Shown here: in pieces, positions 1 through 11,310 of the stretch
Layout: each line of letters opens with the position of its first letter
Position numbering within the stretch: position 1 is the stretch's first letter
Assembly (NCBI GenBank): GCA_022577435.1
Contig: JAKOON010000011.1
Span: 7,533,501 to 7,597,500, forward strand
From: Embiotoca jacksoni
Lineage: Eukaryota; Chordata; Actinopteri; Embiotocidae
Reading direction: 5' to 3'
Length of the DNA: 64,000 nt
The notes under the pieces: model-generated
The model's input: only the letters and a program-made list of their open reading frames with translations
Databases searched by the model: none
Told to the model about the DNA's origin: nothing
Made by a program: the position numbers and the translations under genes

Positions 1-1641
1 AGGCATTTGCAGCCTATGTTTGTACACAAAAATGTTAAATAAAACCTCCTGTATCTGCATACAATATGTTTTTTTGTTAAAATCGAGAGGCTGTAGTCTG
101 TTAGCTCATTTTTTTTTCTCATGTCTTTCACTCTATGAAGCCTGGAGATGCTCACACAGAAGTAAATATTTCGTAGTCACACTTCAACATGACATTGTTT
201 ATGATGTAATGGATTTATCGCGTATACAGTCACATGTTTTGAAGTTAAAGTTATACATCCACATGTTCACATTAACTACACATACATTATATCATGCAAC
301 TTGCAAAATATGCTAATTCTGAGTTTTATAGAGTGCATAATTTCTCACTGCATGTTGTAAAATCTATTAAATAGAGAGCAACAGCAGAGACAAAGAGGAA
401 GACTAACAGTGACTCCTACTGATTGAACTTAAGTGCTGCAGGTTCAGTTTGTCATTGACTTTTGATTATAAATCAGAAACAATATTTGAAGACATTTGAT
501 GTACCAGAAAAATTGCTGGAAGCTGGCTTCTTAAGATGTAAGTGGTGTTGATGTTGATTAATTATAGTAAATATCCATGCATACCTTTATTTAGCTTCAA
601 CTTGTTTGGACAGGATAATCTTTAACAGAATTATTTGGACATGTAGGTCTAAACCACATGTTCAGCAACAATACAATGACAGAAGACACAACAACTGTCA
701 TTCATTTAGAGTTAAGTCCTCAATGAGAACAGGATATAACAAATTGGAGCAGGCCTACTTTAGTATGATGTTACTTGAACCTTGCTGCAAATAAATGTGT
801 GTATTTCCTTTGTATCCTCCCTTAACCTTGTCTCTTTGACAAGTTCATTTAGTCAAAACTATATTTCCTTTCAGCAAGAGAATTATTCTGGACTTCAAAA
901 TCCTTCATCCAGTCCAAAATATTCAAAACATTTTCTGCTCGTAAGTTTAGAGTCTTGCTAAGAAATGATGAACCATTTATCTGATCAGGTTCACTCTTTT
1001 TTTTTTTTTTTATGTAGTAAACCTGGCACTTCTTAACAAGAAATGTGAGTGTCCATGATGCTTCTCTATTTTTCTTAACCACACCACTTTGACTTGCTAA
1101 CAATGATTTAACAAATTGGACAGAGATGAAATCTGAAGGTGAAGAATGTGACACTGAAAATGTGAACTGAATTAGGGAAATAATTTGAATGGCAATGTTA
1201 TTGCCTTTTTCTAGAAAAGACTAAAGGAAAAGACAACAAAAGATAAACGTTTATGTGAGCCTTCCTTTAGCTTTCATACTGTAATACATTATGTATTAGA
1301 AAGAGGATTCAGAACAAAGATAACTGCTGCGCTATAGCCACACATATCATAAAATGATAAAGAGTTGGCACAAACAAGGCACCAGACTGGTATTTTACAT
1401 ACGAGTACAGTAGCTACTGGGGCTCTATACACAATATAAACCCACAACCATACCAAGTTTAAAGTGCATTTCAGCACTTAACCTTTATGCACAAAGTTTA
1501 CAATCCTTTCTGTCTGTGATGAACAAACAGCCTAATTTATGACAAACCAAAAAAGGTGCCTTCAGTAAGGGGTATCCAGCATGTGAACCCAGAAGAGACT
1601 ATGGATAACACTTTGATAATGTGAAACTCAGAGCTGTAGCC

Positions 1642-1724
<83 letters not shown>

Positions 1725-2160
1725 ATTCCAACAACATTTTAGTTATTTTTCTTTCACTTTATTTTTTATCTCCTACTATCCTGTCATCGATTTCCATTCT
1801 TTCATACGTCACTGTTTATCAGAAGCCCTACCTTAACCCTCCTCTCTCTCCACACACACACACACTGACACTACTGTGTTTCCGTCATTTTAGAGTAGGC
1901 TGTTACATTGATTTACATTCATTTCCTTGAGATTTACCGTAAACCCGAACCATATTTACTTGCCTAACCCCAATCTTAACATATCTTAACCTTAACATAA
2001 ATGCCTTAACTTTAACTAAGTCCCCCACCTAAAATGTTATGATTTTCTTTTTGGGGCCCTGCTGTCCCCAAAAGGCGGCAGGTCCCCATAATGCAGCAAA
2101 CAGACGTATATCTCCACAACATGAGTAATCCATGTACACACACACACACACACACACAAC
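1..2160. other. Intergenic, no gene recognised
   Basis: This AT-rich stretch contains only short open frames with no recognisable protein motif and no convincing exon with both splice sites. It includes a long TA microsatellite and a short CA run near 2135-2158. It is read as the upstream flank of the adenosine receptor gene. An exon of an unrecognised gene cannot be fully excluded. Confidence 0.6.
1642..1722. repeat. (TA)n microsatellite
   Basis: About 80 bp of nearly pure TA dinucleotide with one TG interruption near 1654. The translated YIYIYI frames across it are artefacts. A second, interrupted TA/CATA tract lies at about 2708-2760. Confidence 0.95.
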
Positions 2161-2414
2161 GCACATCGAGTGGAGGCGGAGGTGAAGTTGCGGCCGCGCG
2201 GTTTTCAGTTGCATCTTGTCGTTGCGCATCTTGAAACTTCTGATAAAATCTAACATGAGCAGCGGTAAACTGTCAGTGGGTTTACATATTTTATAATCGG
2301 TTCGTTTTGTTTCGCCGGGTTCAAATGTTCAGCTGGTTTTGTTCTGTTACTTTTTAATGTATGTCAGCACGTTGTCTGGGTGGACTGGCTGCTGTTTTTC
2401 ACCCTAACAATAAG
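2160..2414 (+). promoter_or_regulatory. adora2a: Putative promoter and noncoding first exon of adora2a
   Basis: A locally GC-rich patch (GCGGCCGCGCGG near 2191-2202) stands out from AT-rich surroundings. It is followed by a good splice donor, TAAG then GTAAGA, with the exon ending at 2414. A matching strong acceptor (CTCTCACTGTCCAG) lies at 6208, just before the leader and first coding exon of adora2a. The link is inferred from splice signals and position only; no transcript evidence is available. Another possible donor is AGCG/GTAAAC near 2263. Confidence 0.4.
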
Positions 2415-2707
2415 GTAAGAAAAGACGAATTGTTTTCTTCCTCTTCGTGCTGTGTTTTAAATGTTTTAGCCATTTAAGATCCGAGACTGACTGTTTTACT
2501 CAGAAACATGAGGAGTAACAGATTAACAGGTTTCACCAAAACTTAACCTACCTTACCACTGTGTTTTATAAATTGACCCAAAGCTCATTCAGTTGCCTGC
2601 ATTTCCTTACCGATTGAAACGTTTCACTGTTGCAGGATTGTTGACATTTTATGGCAATTCATTTATTAAATGAATGCTTTACTGAGGGCAACATTGAGTG
2701 TTGACTG

Positions 2708-2739
<32 letters not shown>

Positions 2740-5700
2740 CATATATATATATGTATATATGGTTAAAGTAAAACAATGAGTGTGTTTAACTTTAAGTTGC
2801 CAATTTAATAAATGGAATGTGTGTTTTTATCTGAATTCATGGGGATACAAAATTGAAAAAATCAGACTTGGATGTAGTCAGTAACCTGCTGATGTCATTT
2901 TCCATCATTCGGCAGCTATTACATCAAACAAGTCCTGAAGTGATTGTTTTTATGATTGCTGCTTGGCTGAGACATATTTAAATCTCTGTATCTGTTCCAG
3001 TTATCAAGAGTTTACAATATGATGTCAGTAGCTCCCTCATGAGTTACACACACAGTGCTTTTGCCAGTAGTTTTACAACAGCTTTTCTTTTTGTTTTTCT
3101 TTGACTTTGCTGAGCTGGTACATTGATTGACATGGCAGGGACAGATCTTCTCCAGCAGGATGTACATTTTCTTATCACTTCCTTCAAGGCTGCGATGGGC
3201 ACATACAGCCGTGGTGAGAATAATAGGAAGTAGTTTTTGCACAGCAAAGTAGCCAACTAGAGAAAGTTAAAAAAAAAATCTCACCATGCGAAAGAATGCT
3301 TTGTAGCCTATTAATGTCAGAATTTGAGAAAAGCTTCGTAAATCCAATTTTCTGTTTGTCACTAAACGTTTGAAGGTTCTGCAATTTCAGAAACATTTGC
3401 AGCCTCATGAGGTCTCTTGATTTAGCTTTCCAAACCCACCGGATAAATCCTGGTTTTTAAATTCCTTTGGCCTATGAGAAAGGTTCAATAGCACAACAAT
3501 TGAGGAAAAGTAGGACTTTGTTCCGTATCAGGATTACTGCCGGTAGAGCTACAGGTTTATGTGTGGAACACAGAGGGACATGAATGAAGTGTATATCTGA
3601 AAATGTCTGACAACCTCCAACCTCCAGAAAATTGTTGTTTCTGTTGTCTTTGCAGTTTCATTATTGGCATTGACAGTGTGTCTTTTAATTCCCTTGATTA
3701 GAAACATTCAGTTAATGTATTTTTAAAAGCTTCCTTCTCTATACTGTACATGTGAGGACAACTATTTGAAAGAATAGAGATGAAATATCTCCTGCTGATA
3801 ATGCAAAAGCTTTAATTGCCACAAACAGGAAATGTTATCTAGAAGCAATTATAAAAATAAGATAATAATAATGACAATAACTGTTTAAATCAAATTCATT
3901 AATGTCATATGACAACATTTTATGGAATTGAAACTTGATATGATCATATCTTACAGAAATTTGTATAATGTCAACATATTTTCCAACAGAAAGCTACTGA
4001 ATGCAAATTGGATTAGGAATTCCCATCATCTCAATTTCACTGACGTAAAGCACCGATATTAGATCCCAGCATTGCTCTTATCCCTCTTGTTGTCACAGCA
4101 ATTTGTTTGTTTGGCATTCAATCTTGTTGAATCTTATCTTGTCAGATCTTACTCACTGTATCAACCTTGGCTTGAACTGGGTCATATTTACTGTGCATGT
4201 CAATGCTTTCACTGTAGTCAGTAACTTTCACCGTTAGCATATGTGTGCATTGAGCTCTGTCCTGCAATTCACAGGAGATATACGCAGGTTTTATATTTCT
4301 ATTTTTGTGTTTTAATTAACAGGGTTAAAAGTTTATCTTAGTCCAGTTATTATAGCCTGATCTACACTTTATTTTTTAAGCCAATACAGTCTAGACTGTA
4401 AGTAATTGGACAATTACAAAATTTTTTTGCTCTTTAGGCATTGTGTGCTTCAACCGTATTTGAAATAAATCAATGGGTAACACATTCACTTTCCAAATCT
4501 TGGCACCAATTTTAATATGCAAAGAACTGTGTGATAGATATGCAGCTCTTTTAACACATAGTGCCAAAAATGTAGGCCTTATGATAATAATACAAATATT
4601 TTATTGAAAATCCTATGCAGTCAATGATTGGCTGAAGTTTTTGACCATATATCACTAGATGCCTTGTAGTGCTGTACAGGCCTTCACTGCCACCATGTTC
4701 AGCTCTGAGATCAGTATGAGATCTCTGCTTTTAGTCTAGTATTAAGCAATTCGAATGCAGCTAAATCTGACTGAGATCAGGTGACACACATGACTTTGCA
4801 CTTTATTGTAGTATTCACTTTATTTTTAATTTCATTATTATGATGATTTTATTTACAATTGTAAAAACTCAGCATTAAAAGTTAGCTTAAAATATCTGCT
4901 AATGATCTTGAGAGATAATATTTTACAAAAATGCATTACAAAAAAAATGTTTCCAGTCTTTATGTCAAACTAAGCCAATCATCCTTAACACACAGATGCG
5001 AGTGGTATGTATCTTTGAAAAGGACTTAGCTTTTTAGGTTGTATCAGTCCTGATTGATACTAATAGTGAAGTAAAAACGGCAACAGAAAAATCAGAACAT
5101 TATAAGCCTGGTAGTGTTAGGCTATGCTATTCAACATAACATTAAATAACATGTAGAGTAGACATAAAAATGTGTTTTAAGTTCATTACACCACAGAGAA
5201 ATGTGTTATTAACTGCCCAGCCTAATTTGAATAAAAAAAATCCACAAGTATATTAAATTAGGCTTTAAAATCTCGAGAAAATCAGCAGTCCTCTCTGCGC
5301 TCAAATGTTGGGGGCGTGTCTGCTGAAGGTGCTGAAACAACTGCTAGTGGGACAATGAGGTCCCTCTCAAGTAGTTCCATCCCTGCCCAAAAAAATCCTG
5401 AACCGAAAACTGATGAGAAACAGTTCAATGGTCTAACTCCACAAATCAGGACATTAGTCGAGTATTTCATTTTTACATGTTTTCAGCAATTCATGTCTAC
5501 ACATTATAATGTATTTAGAACAAATTTCAGAATTTAATAAAAAAAAAAAATGTTTTTAACATCTCAATATTTGTCATGTCTGATTTAAATTCAAAATTTG
5601 TTTCCCCACAAATATTCACAAAGCTCCTTTTTTCCTGCAGTTCAGGGATTCTTCAAATCATGTCTAACTGCTGGAGAGAAAATATTTAATAAGCTTCAGT

Positions 5701-6208
5701 ACTGATGCAGGCCATGACCTGAAAACCTGTTTTTTCCTTATAACTCTGATTTACCCCAGTAAACTGAACAACTTGGCCTACATTTCAAACCCCTTTATTT
5801 CTATAGGTTATTTAAGGTTTGTATACCATGATCCGCTTATAATGTAGAGGAATTTAGCAAAGTACCCTGCAAAAACACAGCAAAGATAGTTCAACAATGT
5901 GTTCCACCGTTAGTACAATTACTTTGAAATATATGGGTAGTTTATTTTGTATAATTATCAGTGATTGTGGAGGGAAGCCTGTCAGTGGCAGGAATGATTA
6001 GTGGAAGGGTTTTGGGAAACTTTTCCGAAAATAAAAGGTCCATTGTTGAACTGTCTGCTTTGGCCCTGTGTGGCAAACAAAGTGTCCCCTTGACTTCCAG
6101 AGATAGATGGCTTTTCTAAAGCGTGTGTGTGTCCATGTGGTAACCTGCAATCTGTTTATACAGGCTAACGCCACTCAGATTGTGTTCTCTTTCTCTCTCA
6201 CTGTCCAG
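2415..6208 (+). other. Putative intron 1 of adora2a (5' UTR intron)
   Basis: No coding region was recognised. The stretch is AT-rich with scattered short homopolymers. It is inferred to be the intron between the noncoding first exon and the leader exon of the adenosine receptor. Confidence 0.4.
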
Positions 6209-6568
6209 GCCACTGCTTTTAATTTGACAGCCATTGGGAAATCTTCCCAGATGCTCCTTCCTTAATATTCTGCTGCCGTCTGTGACAAAGTTTACTGAAC
6301 AAAGCTCAAAAGAAATGAAGACCGTTCCAGAAACAAAGAAGAAGACTAACAGATTGTGACGTTAAAAGTTACGAGTGAAGTTAGGCATCACAAGTGTGAT
6401 GCTAATAGCGGGAACTCCCTGCCTTGGCTGTACTCCTGTGACACAATCTATATTTTCTTAAGTCATACCATGCGGTTAGGCAAGCAGGCATTTTGTCTAA
6501 AAACACGTCAATCAGTTGAGTGTGTGGGATGAAAGCACAAAGAAAGCAAAAAAGAGGAAAAAACAACC
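6209..6568 (+). promoter_or_regulatory. adora2a: adora2a 5' leader with four upstream ORFs
   Basis: The sequence between the acceptor at 6208 and the receptor start codon at 6569 holds four upstream ATG frames. They are 6315-6359 (14 codons), 6399-6461 (20 codons), 6470-6532 (20 codons) and 6529-6723 (64 codons). The third stops inside the ATG of the fourth (ATGA at 6529-6532), an arrangement suited to termination and reinitiation. The fourth is in another frame and runs past the receptor start. Such a leader is expected to lower receptor translation. Mammalian A2A mRNAs are also reported to carry regulatory upstream ORFs. Confidence 0.6.
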
Positions 6569-6723
6569 ATGCTGAAGAACCAGCAGCTGGTCTATATTGG
6601 CCTGGAGCTGGTGATTGCTTGCCTGGCTGTGGCTGGGAACATCCTAGTCTGCTGGTCCGTCTGTCTCAACTCCAACCTGCAGAGCATCACCAACTTCTTT
6701 GTGGTGTCACTGGCAGTCGCTGA
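6529..6723 (+). CDS. Upstream ORF overlapping the receptor start, 64 codons
   Basis: The ATG at 6529 opens a frame, +1 relative to the receptor frame, that ends at 6723, overlapping the first 155 nt of the adora2a coding sequence. The product would begin MKAQRKQKRGKNN, strongly basic, followed by a Pro/Gly/Leu-rich segment. No family is recognised. It could be purely regulatory (its translation bypasses the receptor start) or a dual-coding product as claimed for rat A2A. Sequence alone cannot tell whether the peptide accumulates, and chance is a fair alternative for a frame this short. Confidence 0.3.
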   Translation: MKAQRKQKRGKNNHAEEPAAGLYWPGAGDCLPGCGWEHPSLLVRLSQLQPAEHHQLLCGVTGSR

Positions 6724-9700
6724 CATTGCTGTGGGGCTCCTGGCAATTCCCTTTGCCATCACCATCAGGTATTACGTCCTTGTTATCTAACTTTGGTTAA
6801 TGGAGTATCAGACATAACTTCAAAAACAGTGCTTTCCAAGATTTGACACAATGTCATGTTTATTTTTTATTTTTTAAATGTTTGGCTAGACGTCTGCCCT
6901 TTTTTTAATGTGATGTTTTCCGTGATGTTTCATCAGTACTGGTTTCTGTGCCAACTTCTACGGCTGCCTGTTCATCGCTTGCTTCGTCCTCGTGCTCACT
7001 CAGAGCTCCATCTTTAGTCTGCTGGCTATTGCCGTGGACCGCTACGTTGCTATCAAGAACCCACTCAGGTGAGATGGAAAAATAAATCACATCAACTGAG
7101 ATATCTTTCCACAATGTTACAAATTCTGTTGACTTTTCAGACGGTGCAAATCTTTCAGGGAGGTAACGAACAAGTAACATTATGTTTTAGGAGATTATTT
7201 TTTTCTCTTGCTGTTGGATGTAAACTGTTGTCTCTATGCTTTGAACATGATCCTGTAAGAGGAGTAAGAGGTGTCAAAAGCTCATATGGAGTGGTGTTGC
7301 AAAAATCATTTAATTACAGAAAGATTTTATGCAGTTAAAGCTATTCTGGCCAGCTGTGTACAGACAGATACTTTCTATGTCTCAACAGGTTTAACAGGAT
7401 TACTGTTGTGTGCTGTTGAATGTAATAAACCTTCTGAAAGCTTTGACCATTGGCATTCATGTAGATCAACACCATTCAGATACTGTTTCCTGAAAATGAC
7501 TAATTTATTTCGCAGCCTAAAACAAAGTTCCTGCAACAGGTATGTTGACAAAACACTGATTGACTCATGGTCGCCATATGTGCGTAACTGAAAACCACGT
7601 TGTTTAGTCACATTCTTTTCTCCTGTCATGGGAGGATATTTCATCTAGTAAGCCACAGCAGGTGGTGCATTTGCATAAGCGGTTGCATAACGGCCTCAGT
7701 GTGTGTTTGTGTACTGCCACTGGTGCCACAACCCTGGTACCAAAGACCGGAGAGCTAATAAATCATCAGAATTTTTAGGAGGCTTAGTATAACCCACTGG
7801 CTGCCAACCTGGCCACGCAAGATCTCAGTCAAAAACACAGGGACAATTTTGAGTCAGTGTATTAAGACAATGTTACCAAGAATACTGGTTATTCATTCTT
7901 AACTTTATTTCTTATTTCCAAATTTGTGCATTTGTTGTGTCGGCATCACACATCGTACAACCTACAAATTCATACAGGTAGAGTTTTACTGTCTTAAAAT
8001 ACCTGAAGACGTCACAATCACAACGGGAAACGGAAACTCAAATGCTGAAATCACAATTCGTCTTCATGGACATCAATGTTGTCAAAATACTTTGAAGAAG
8101 AAAGTTATTTTATATTTAAAATAACCAATTGAATCAGTGTTTACATTGTTAAATATGTTTATGTAACCTATGTCAGCAGGTATAGTGTTTAGCTAATGTT
8201 TGGTGTAAGCCCAAAGTGAAGCTTCAAGTATGCGAAACTTAGCCCAAGTCTGAGCTGAGTTACATCATGCAACATCACACAGCGGGGACACTGGTGCATC
8301 AAAATATTAGTTATTTTAACAAATCTTTACAAAATCAGAATAGATTTGGAAATATGAAGCATTTGATGTTTCCTGTGTCTTTGATCAAAACAAAAGTACT
8401 GGTGATCAGGTTACTGTAAGCAGATTTTTTTTTTTTAAACATCTTCAGTGGGACAACTGAAATCTTGCTGTGGCTCATTAATTTTGTATTTAGGCTTCAA
8501 GGCACAACCATTTTCTCCTCATTTAAATTGCCAAATATTGACTTTGCCTCAGGGGGATACAATCACAAAGAGATTAGATAAAGCAACTGGCCCTCTAATG
8601 TATCGCTGTGTTTTGTTCAACCTTTCAGGTACAGCAGTCTAGTGACAGGGCAGAGGGCACAGGGCATCATCGCACTGTGTTGGGTTCTCTCAGTCGGCAT
8701 CGGGCTGACACCGATGTTGGGCTGGAACATGGGTGAGAGATGTCTTTTGAAAAACACAATTGAGGAGTCTGCTACATCATCCATAGGTTTCCAAGGAGAT
8801 GGTTTGATACCAGAGTTTTGGTGTTTCATTTCCAGATAATGTGAATATAGAAAATAAGAAGAAGTCAATCAAGAGTTAATCAGTATAAACACATCTCTGA
8901 ATATACCCTCCTTTAAGCCTTCAACTCTTATTGTAACAGCCATTTGCTCAACCAGCCATTTATTAAAACAGTTATTTTCAAACTTGTTGACATATGAAAG
9001 AAAAGATTACATTTAAAAAGACACTTAAGGTGAATTGGTGAAAAATGCTTCCATTCACTTCTGTCGGGACATTTACAAGAAATACGTCTGGTATTTTCAT
9101 ATTGGTCTCAATTAAAGTGAGTGGTTCTTTCCCCTTAGATTATTTTTGAGGAAACCTTTTTTGAAATGAAACCCAAACAAAACACAATTTTAACCACAAT
9201 AACCCCCTAGTGGTTGTATGCCGCCACTAACCACTTAAATTGTAGTTTATCTGCATATTTGTCCAAACCCATATAGATATTGAACTCACATTGACCTTGA
9301 CCTTTGACCCCCAAAATCAAATCAGTTAATCTCCAGAGATATCATGTTTGTGTAAATGTGTCTAATTGCGCTCACAGTGACCTTGACCTTTGGCTTATGC
9401 ACCTCAAAATTGAATCAGTTCATCCCTGGTATCAAGTGAATATTTTTTCAAAGTATAAGAAATTCCCTTTAGGGGTTTTTGAGATATTGTGTGCGCTAGA
9501 ACAGGACGGATGGACAACCCAAAAACATAATGCCATAAAAATGTTTACTACGTACAATTCTTTCTGTTGTGAAAAAATTCATTTTGTTGACAACATCAAG
9601 AAAGAAAACTGACCATACATCACTTTTGTCCATGATGCACAGGTTGGAACTCCACCATCACTTCCTCAAGAGGCAACAGCTGCCCTGAAGGCATGACCCA

Positions 9701-10619
9701 GTGCTTGTTTGAGGGAGTGGTTACCCTGGAGTATATGGTCTATTTCAATTTCTTTGGCTGTGTGCTGGTGCCCCTGGTGGTAATGCTGGTCATCTATGCT
9801 CATATCTTCATGGCAGCACGGCGACAGCTCCGACTGATGTGCCTCAAAGTCGCACATACACCTGCTCCTGGAAGTAAAATCCCGTCTGCGAGCTCATGTC
9901 GTTCGACTCTGCAGAAGGAAGTGCACGCCGCGAAATCTCTGGCCATCATCGTAGGTTTGTTTGCTCTGTGTTGGCTTCCGCTGCATATCATCAACTGTTT
10001 CAACCTTTTTTGTCAGGGCTGCGAGCGCCCACACATCTGGGTGATGAACATTGCCATCATCTTCTCTCATGCGAACTCTGTTGTGAATCCCTTCATTTAT
10101 GCCTACCGCATCCGGGAGTTCAGACAGACCTTTCGGAGGATTCTGTACCAGCACATCCTGGGGCAGAGGGACAGGCACAGGGGTGGGTTTGGGAGTGCTG
10201 ATGGCAGAGGTGTTGGGAGCAGCAGCATCATGCAGTCCTCTTCCCGTACCAGTAAAGAGGGTTCATCATGTGGCACAGTGGTTAATAGTTATATCCTGGA
10301 CCCCAGTCCTGACCAAAGTACACCGAAAGCTATTCCTGAACGCTCTTGCTGCTGGACATCAAATTTAGATGCTGCACCGAGCTGCTACTTACCCAATGGA
10401 CACCAAATAAAGACTGGCAGCCTGTCAGCAGCGCAGCACCAGCCATGCATCATGGCAGTTTCTGCACAGGATGCGGCAGAGTCAGCCACATATCTAGAAG
10501 GACCCGCAGATATTTTGGAGGTGAGCAGAGGAAGCTGCATTGCTTTTGTGAACGTTCGCGCTCTCTCCATAAAACCAACTGACTGTGCCCACTCTACAAA
10601 GCCGACAGAAATCTCATGA
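6569..10619 (+). CDS. adora2a: Adenosine receptor A2A, G protein-coupled, 470 aa
   Basis: Plasma-membrane adenosine receptor, Gs-coupled in this family. Coding exons are 6569-6768, 6937-7068, 8629-8732 and 9643-10619; junctions keep frame and the ATG has A at -3. Visible motifs: TM2 LAVADIAVG; the TM3 end DRYVAIKNPLR; TM6 CWLPLHIINCF; TM7 NSVVNPFIYAYR. The ligand-contact residues of human A2A are kept: Phe168 and Glu169 (CLFE in loop 2), Asn253, His278 and Thr88. The REFRQTFRRI helix 8 favours A2A over A2B. A Ser-rich tail makes the protein longer than human A2A (412 aa). Only the intron after PLR is shared with mammals, as far as I recall; the other two are additional. Cys74 and Cys146 equivalents are absent. 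An N-glycosylation site (NST) lies in loop 2. The snrpd3 neighbour matches human 22q11. Teleosts may have two A2A copies, so the a/b suffix is undetermined. Confidence 0.95.
7069..8628 (+). other. adora2a intron after the PLR codons
   Basis: This 1.56 kb phase-2 intron sits at the position conserved in adenosine receptor genes, just after the DRY helix. It has a GTGAGA donor and a TTTCAG acceptor. No exon or known repeat was recognised inside it. Confidence 0.85.
9285..9540 (+). repeat. Teleost dispersed repeat with TGACCTTGACCTTTGAC units
   Basis: It lies in the intron between adora2a coding exons 3 and 4. Two diverged units start with TGACCTTGACCTTTG (9292 and 9378), each followed by a sentence-like block ending in CAAATCAGTTAAT or GAATCAGTTCAT. 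The right end reads GGACGGATGGACAACCC then AAACATAATGCC. I recognise this wording from a dispersed repeat common in teleost genomes but cannot name its class with certainty (SINE-like or a DNA element). The TGACCTTTGACC core equals a DR1-type nuclear receptor element. Confidence 0.65.
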
Positions 10620-10966
10620 CAAAAATATTTTGGTATTAAAATATATTTCTGTGGAAACAGGACAACATGAAGAAGGATTTATGAAGTCTCACAAATCAAC
10701 ACTGTCAGCAAATCTGTTGATGTATTTCTGAAGTAACATAAACTGCCTGCTTCATCACTTTGTTCTCATGAACCTGAGTTCATCAACTGAGTTGGATCAG
10801 ATGTACAAGCACAAACCAAAATCTGTCAAAAGCAGGTTGATGGTTAATATGAGCTGATGCTTATATTTTCTAAACATGATGTACAATTTATGGCAGTGTA
10901 TTCCTTAGCCAAGATAAAAAATAAAAAAAACTTTTGTATATTGTATGTATTAAAAATATGTTCACC

Positions 10967-11310
10967 TTAAAGTTCCCATATTTTACATGTTTATTTGCAG
11001 TCTTAGTATCCATAAGAAGATATTGTTATGGTTTTAAGTTCCCAAAACCACCTCAATTTTAAATCTCCTCCTTCAAGCTTCTCTCAGGAGCTCTTATCAG
11101 GAACAGGCTGTTTCGTGTCTGTGTCTTTAAGGCGCATTGACCCTCTCTTCTGATTGACTAGTCTGACACATCTCCATGGTAACCAAAGGCTTTTTTTCGG
11201 GCTTGATTTGGCCTGATTTGACACTCACACAGTATTTATATAGTGCCTAGACCTGCTCAATAATCTTAAAAGAGATGGACATCTGAATTTCTGAAATATG
11301 GGACCTCTAA
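10967..11310. mobile_element. MITE with TTAA target and about 13-bp inverted ends
   Basis: The left end TTAAAGTTCCCATATTT (10967-10983) and right end AAATATGGGACCTCTAA (11294-11310) are inverted repeats that match at 15 of 17 positions. The outer TTAA/CTAA look like a target-site duplication with one mutation. The 344-bp element has no ORF. TTAA duplication with short ends fits non-autonomous Kolobok-like or piggyBac-like families. I recognise the AGGTCCCATATT end as very common in teleost genomes. Family assignment is inference. Confidence 0.75.

Noticed and set aside
5282..5540. Overlapping frames on both strands near a GC-richer patch
   Set aside because: No protein family, no matching splice sites, and low length; treated as noncoding within the putative adora2a intron 1.
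6569..10619. Assignment of the receptor as adora2b
   Set aside because: Helix 8 reads REFRQTFRRI and the tail is long, both A2A traits; A2B has a short tail and a different helix 8 sequence. The snrpd3 neighbour also fits A2A.
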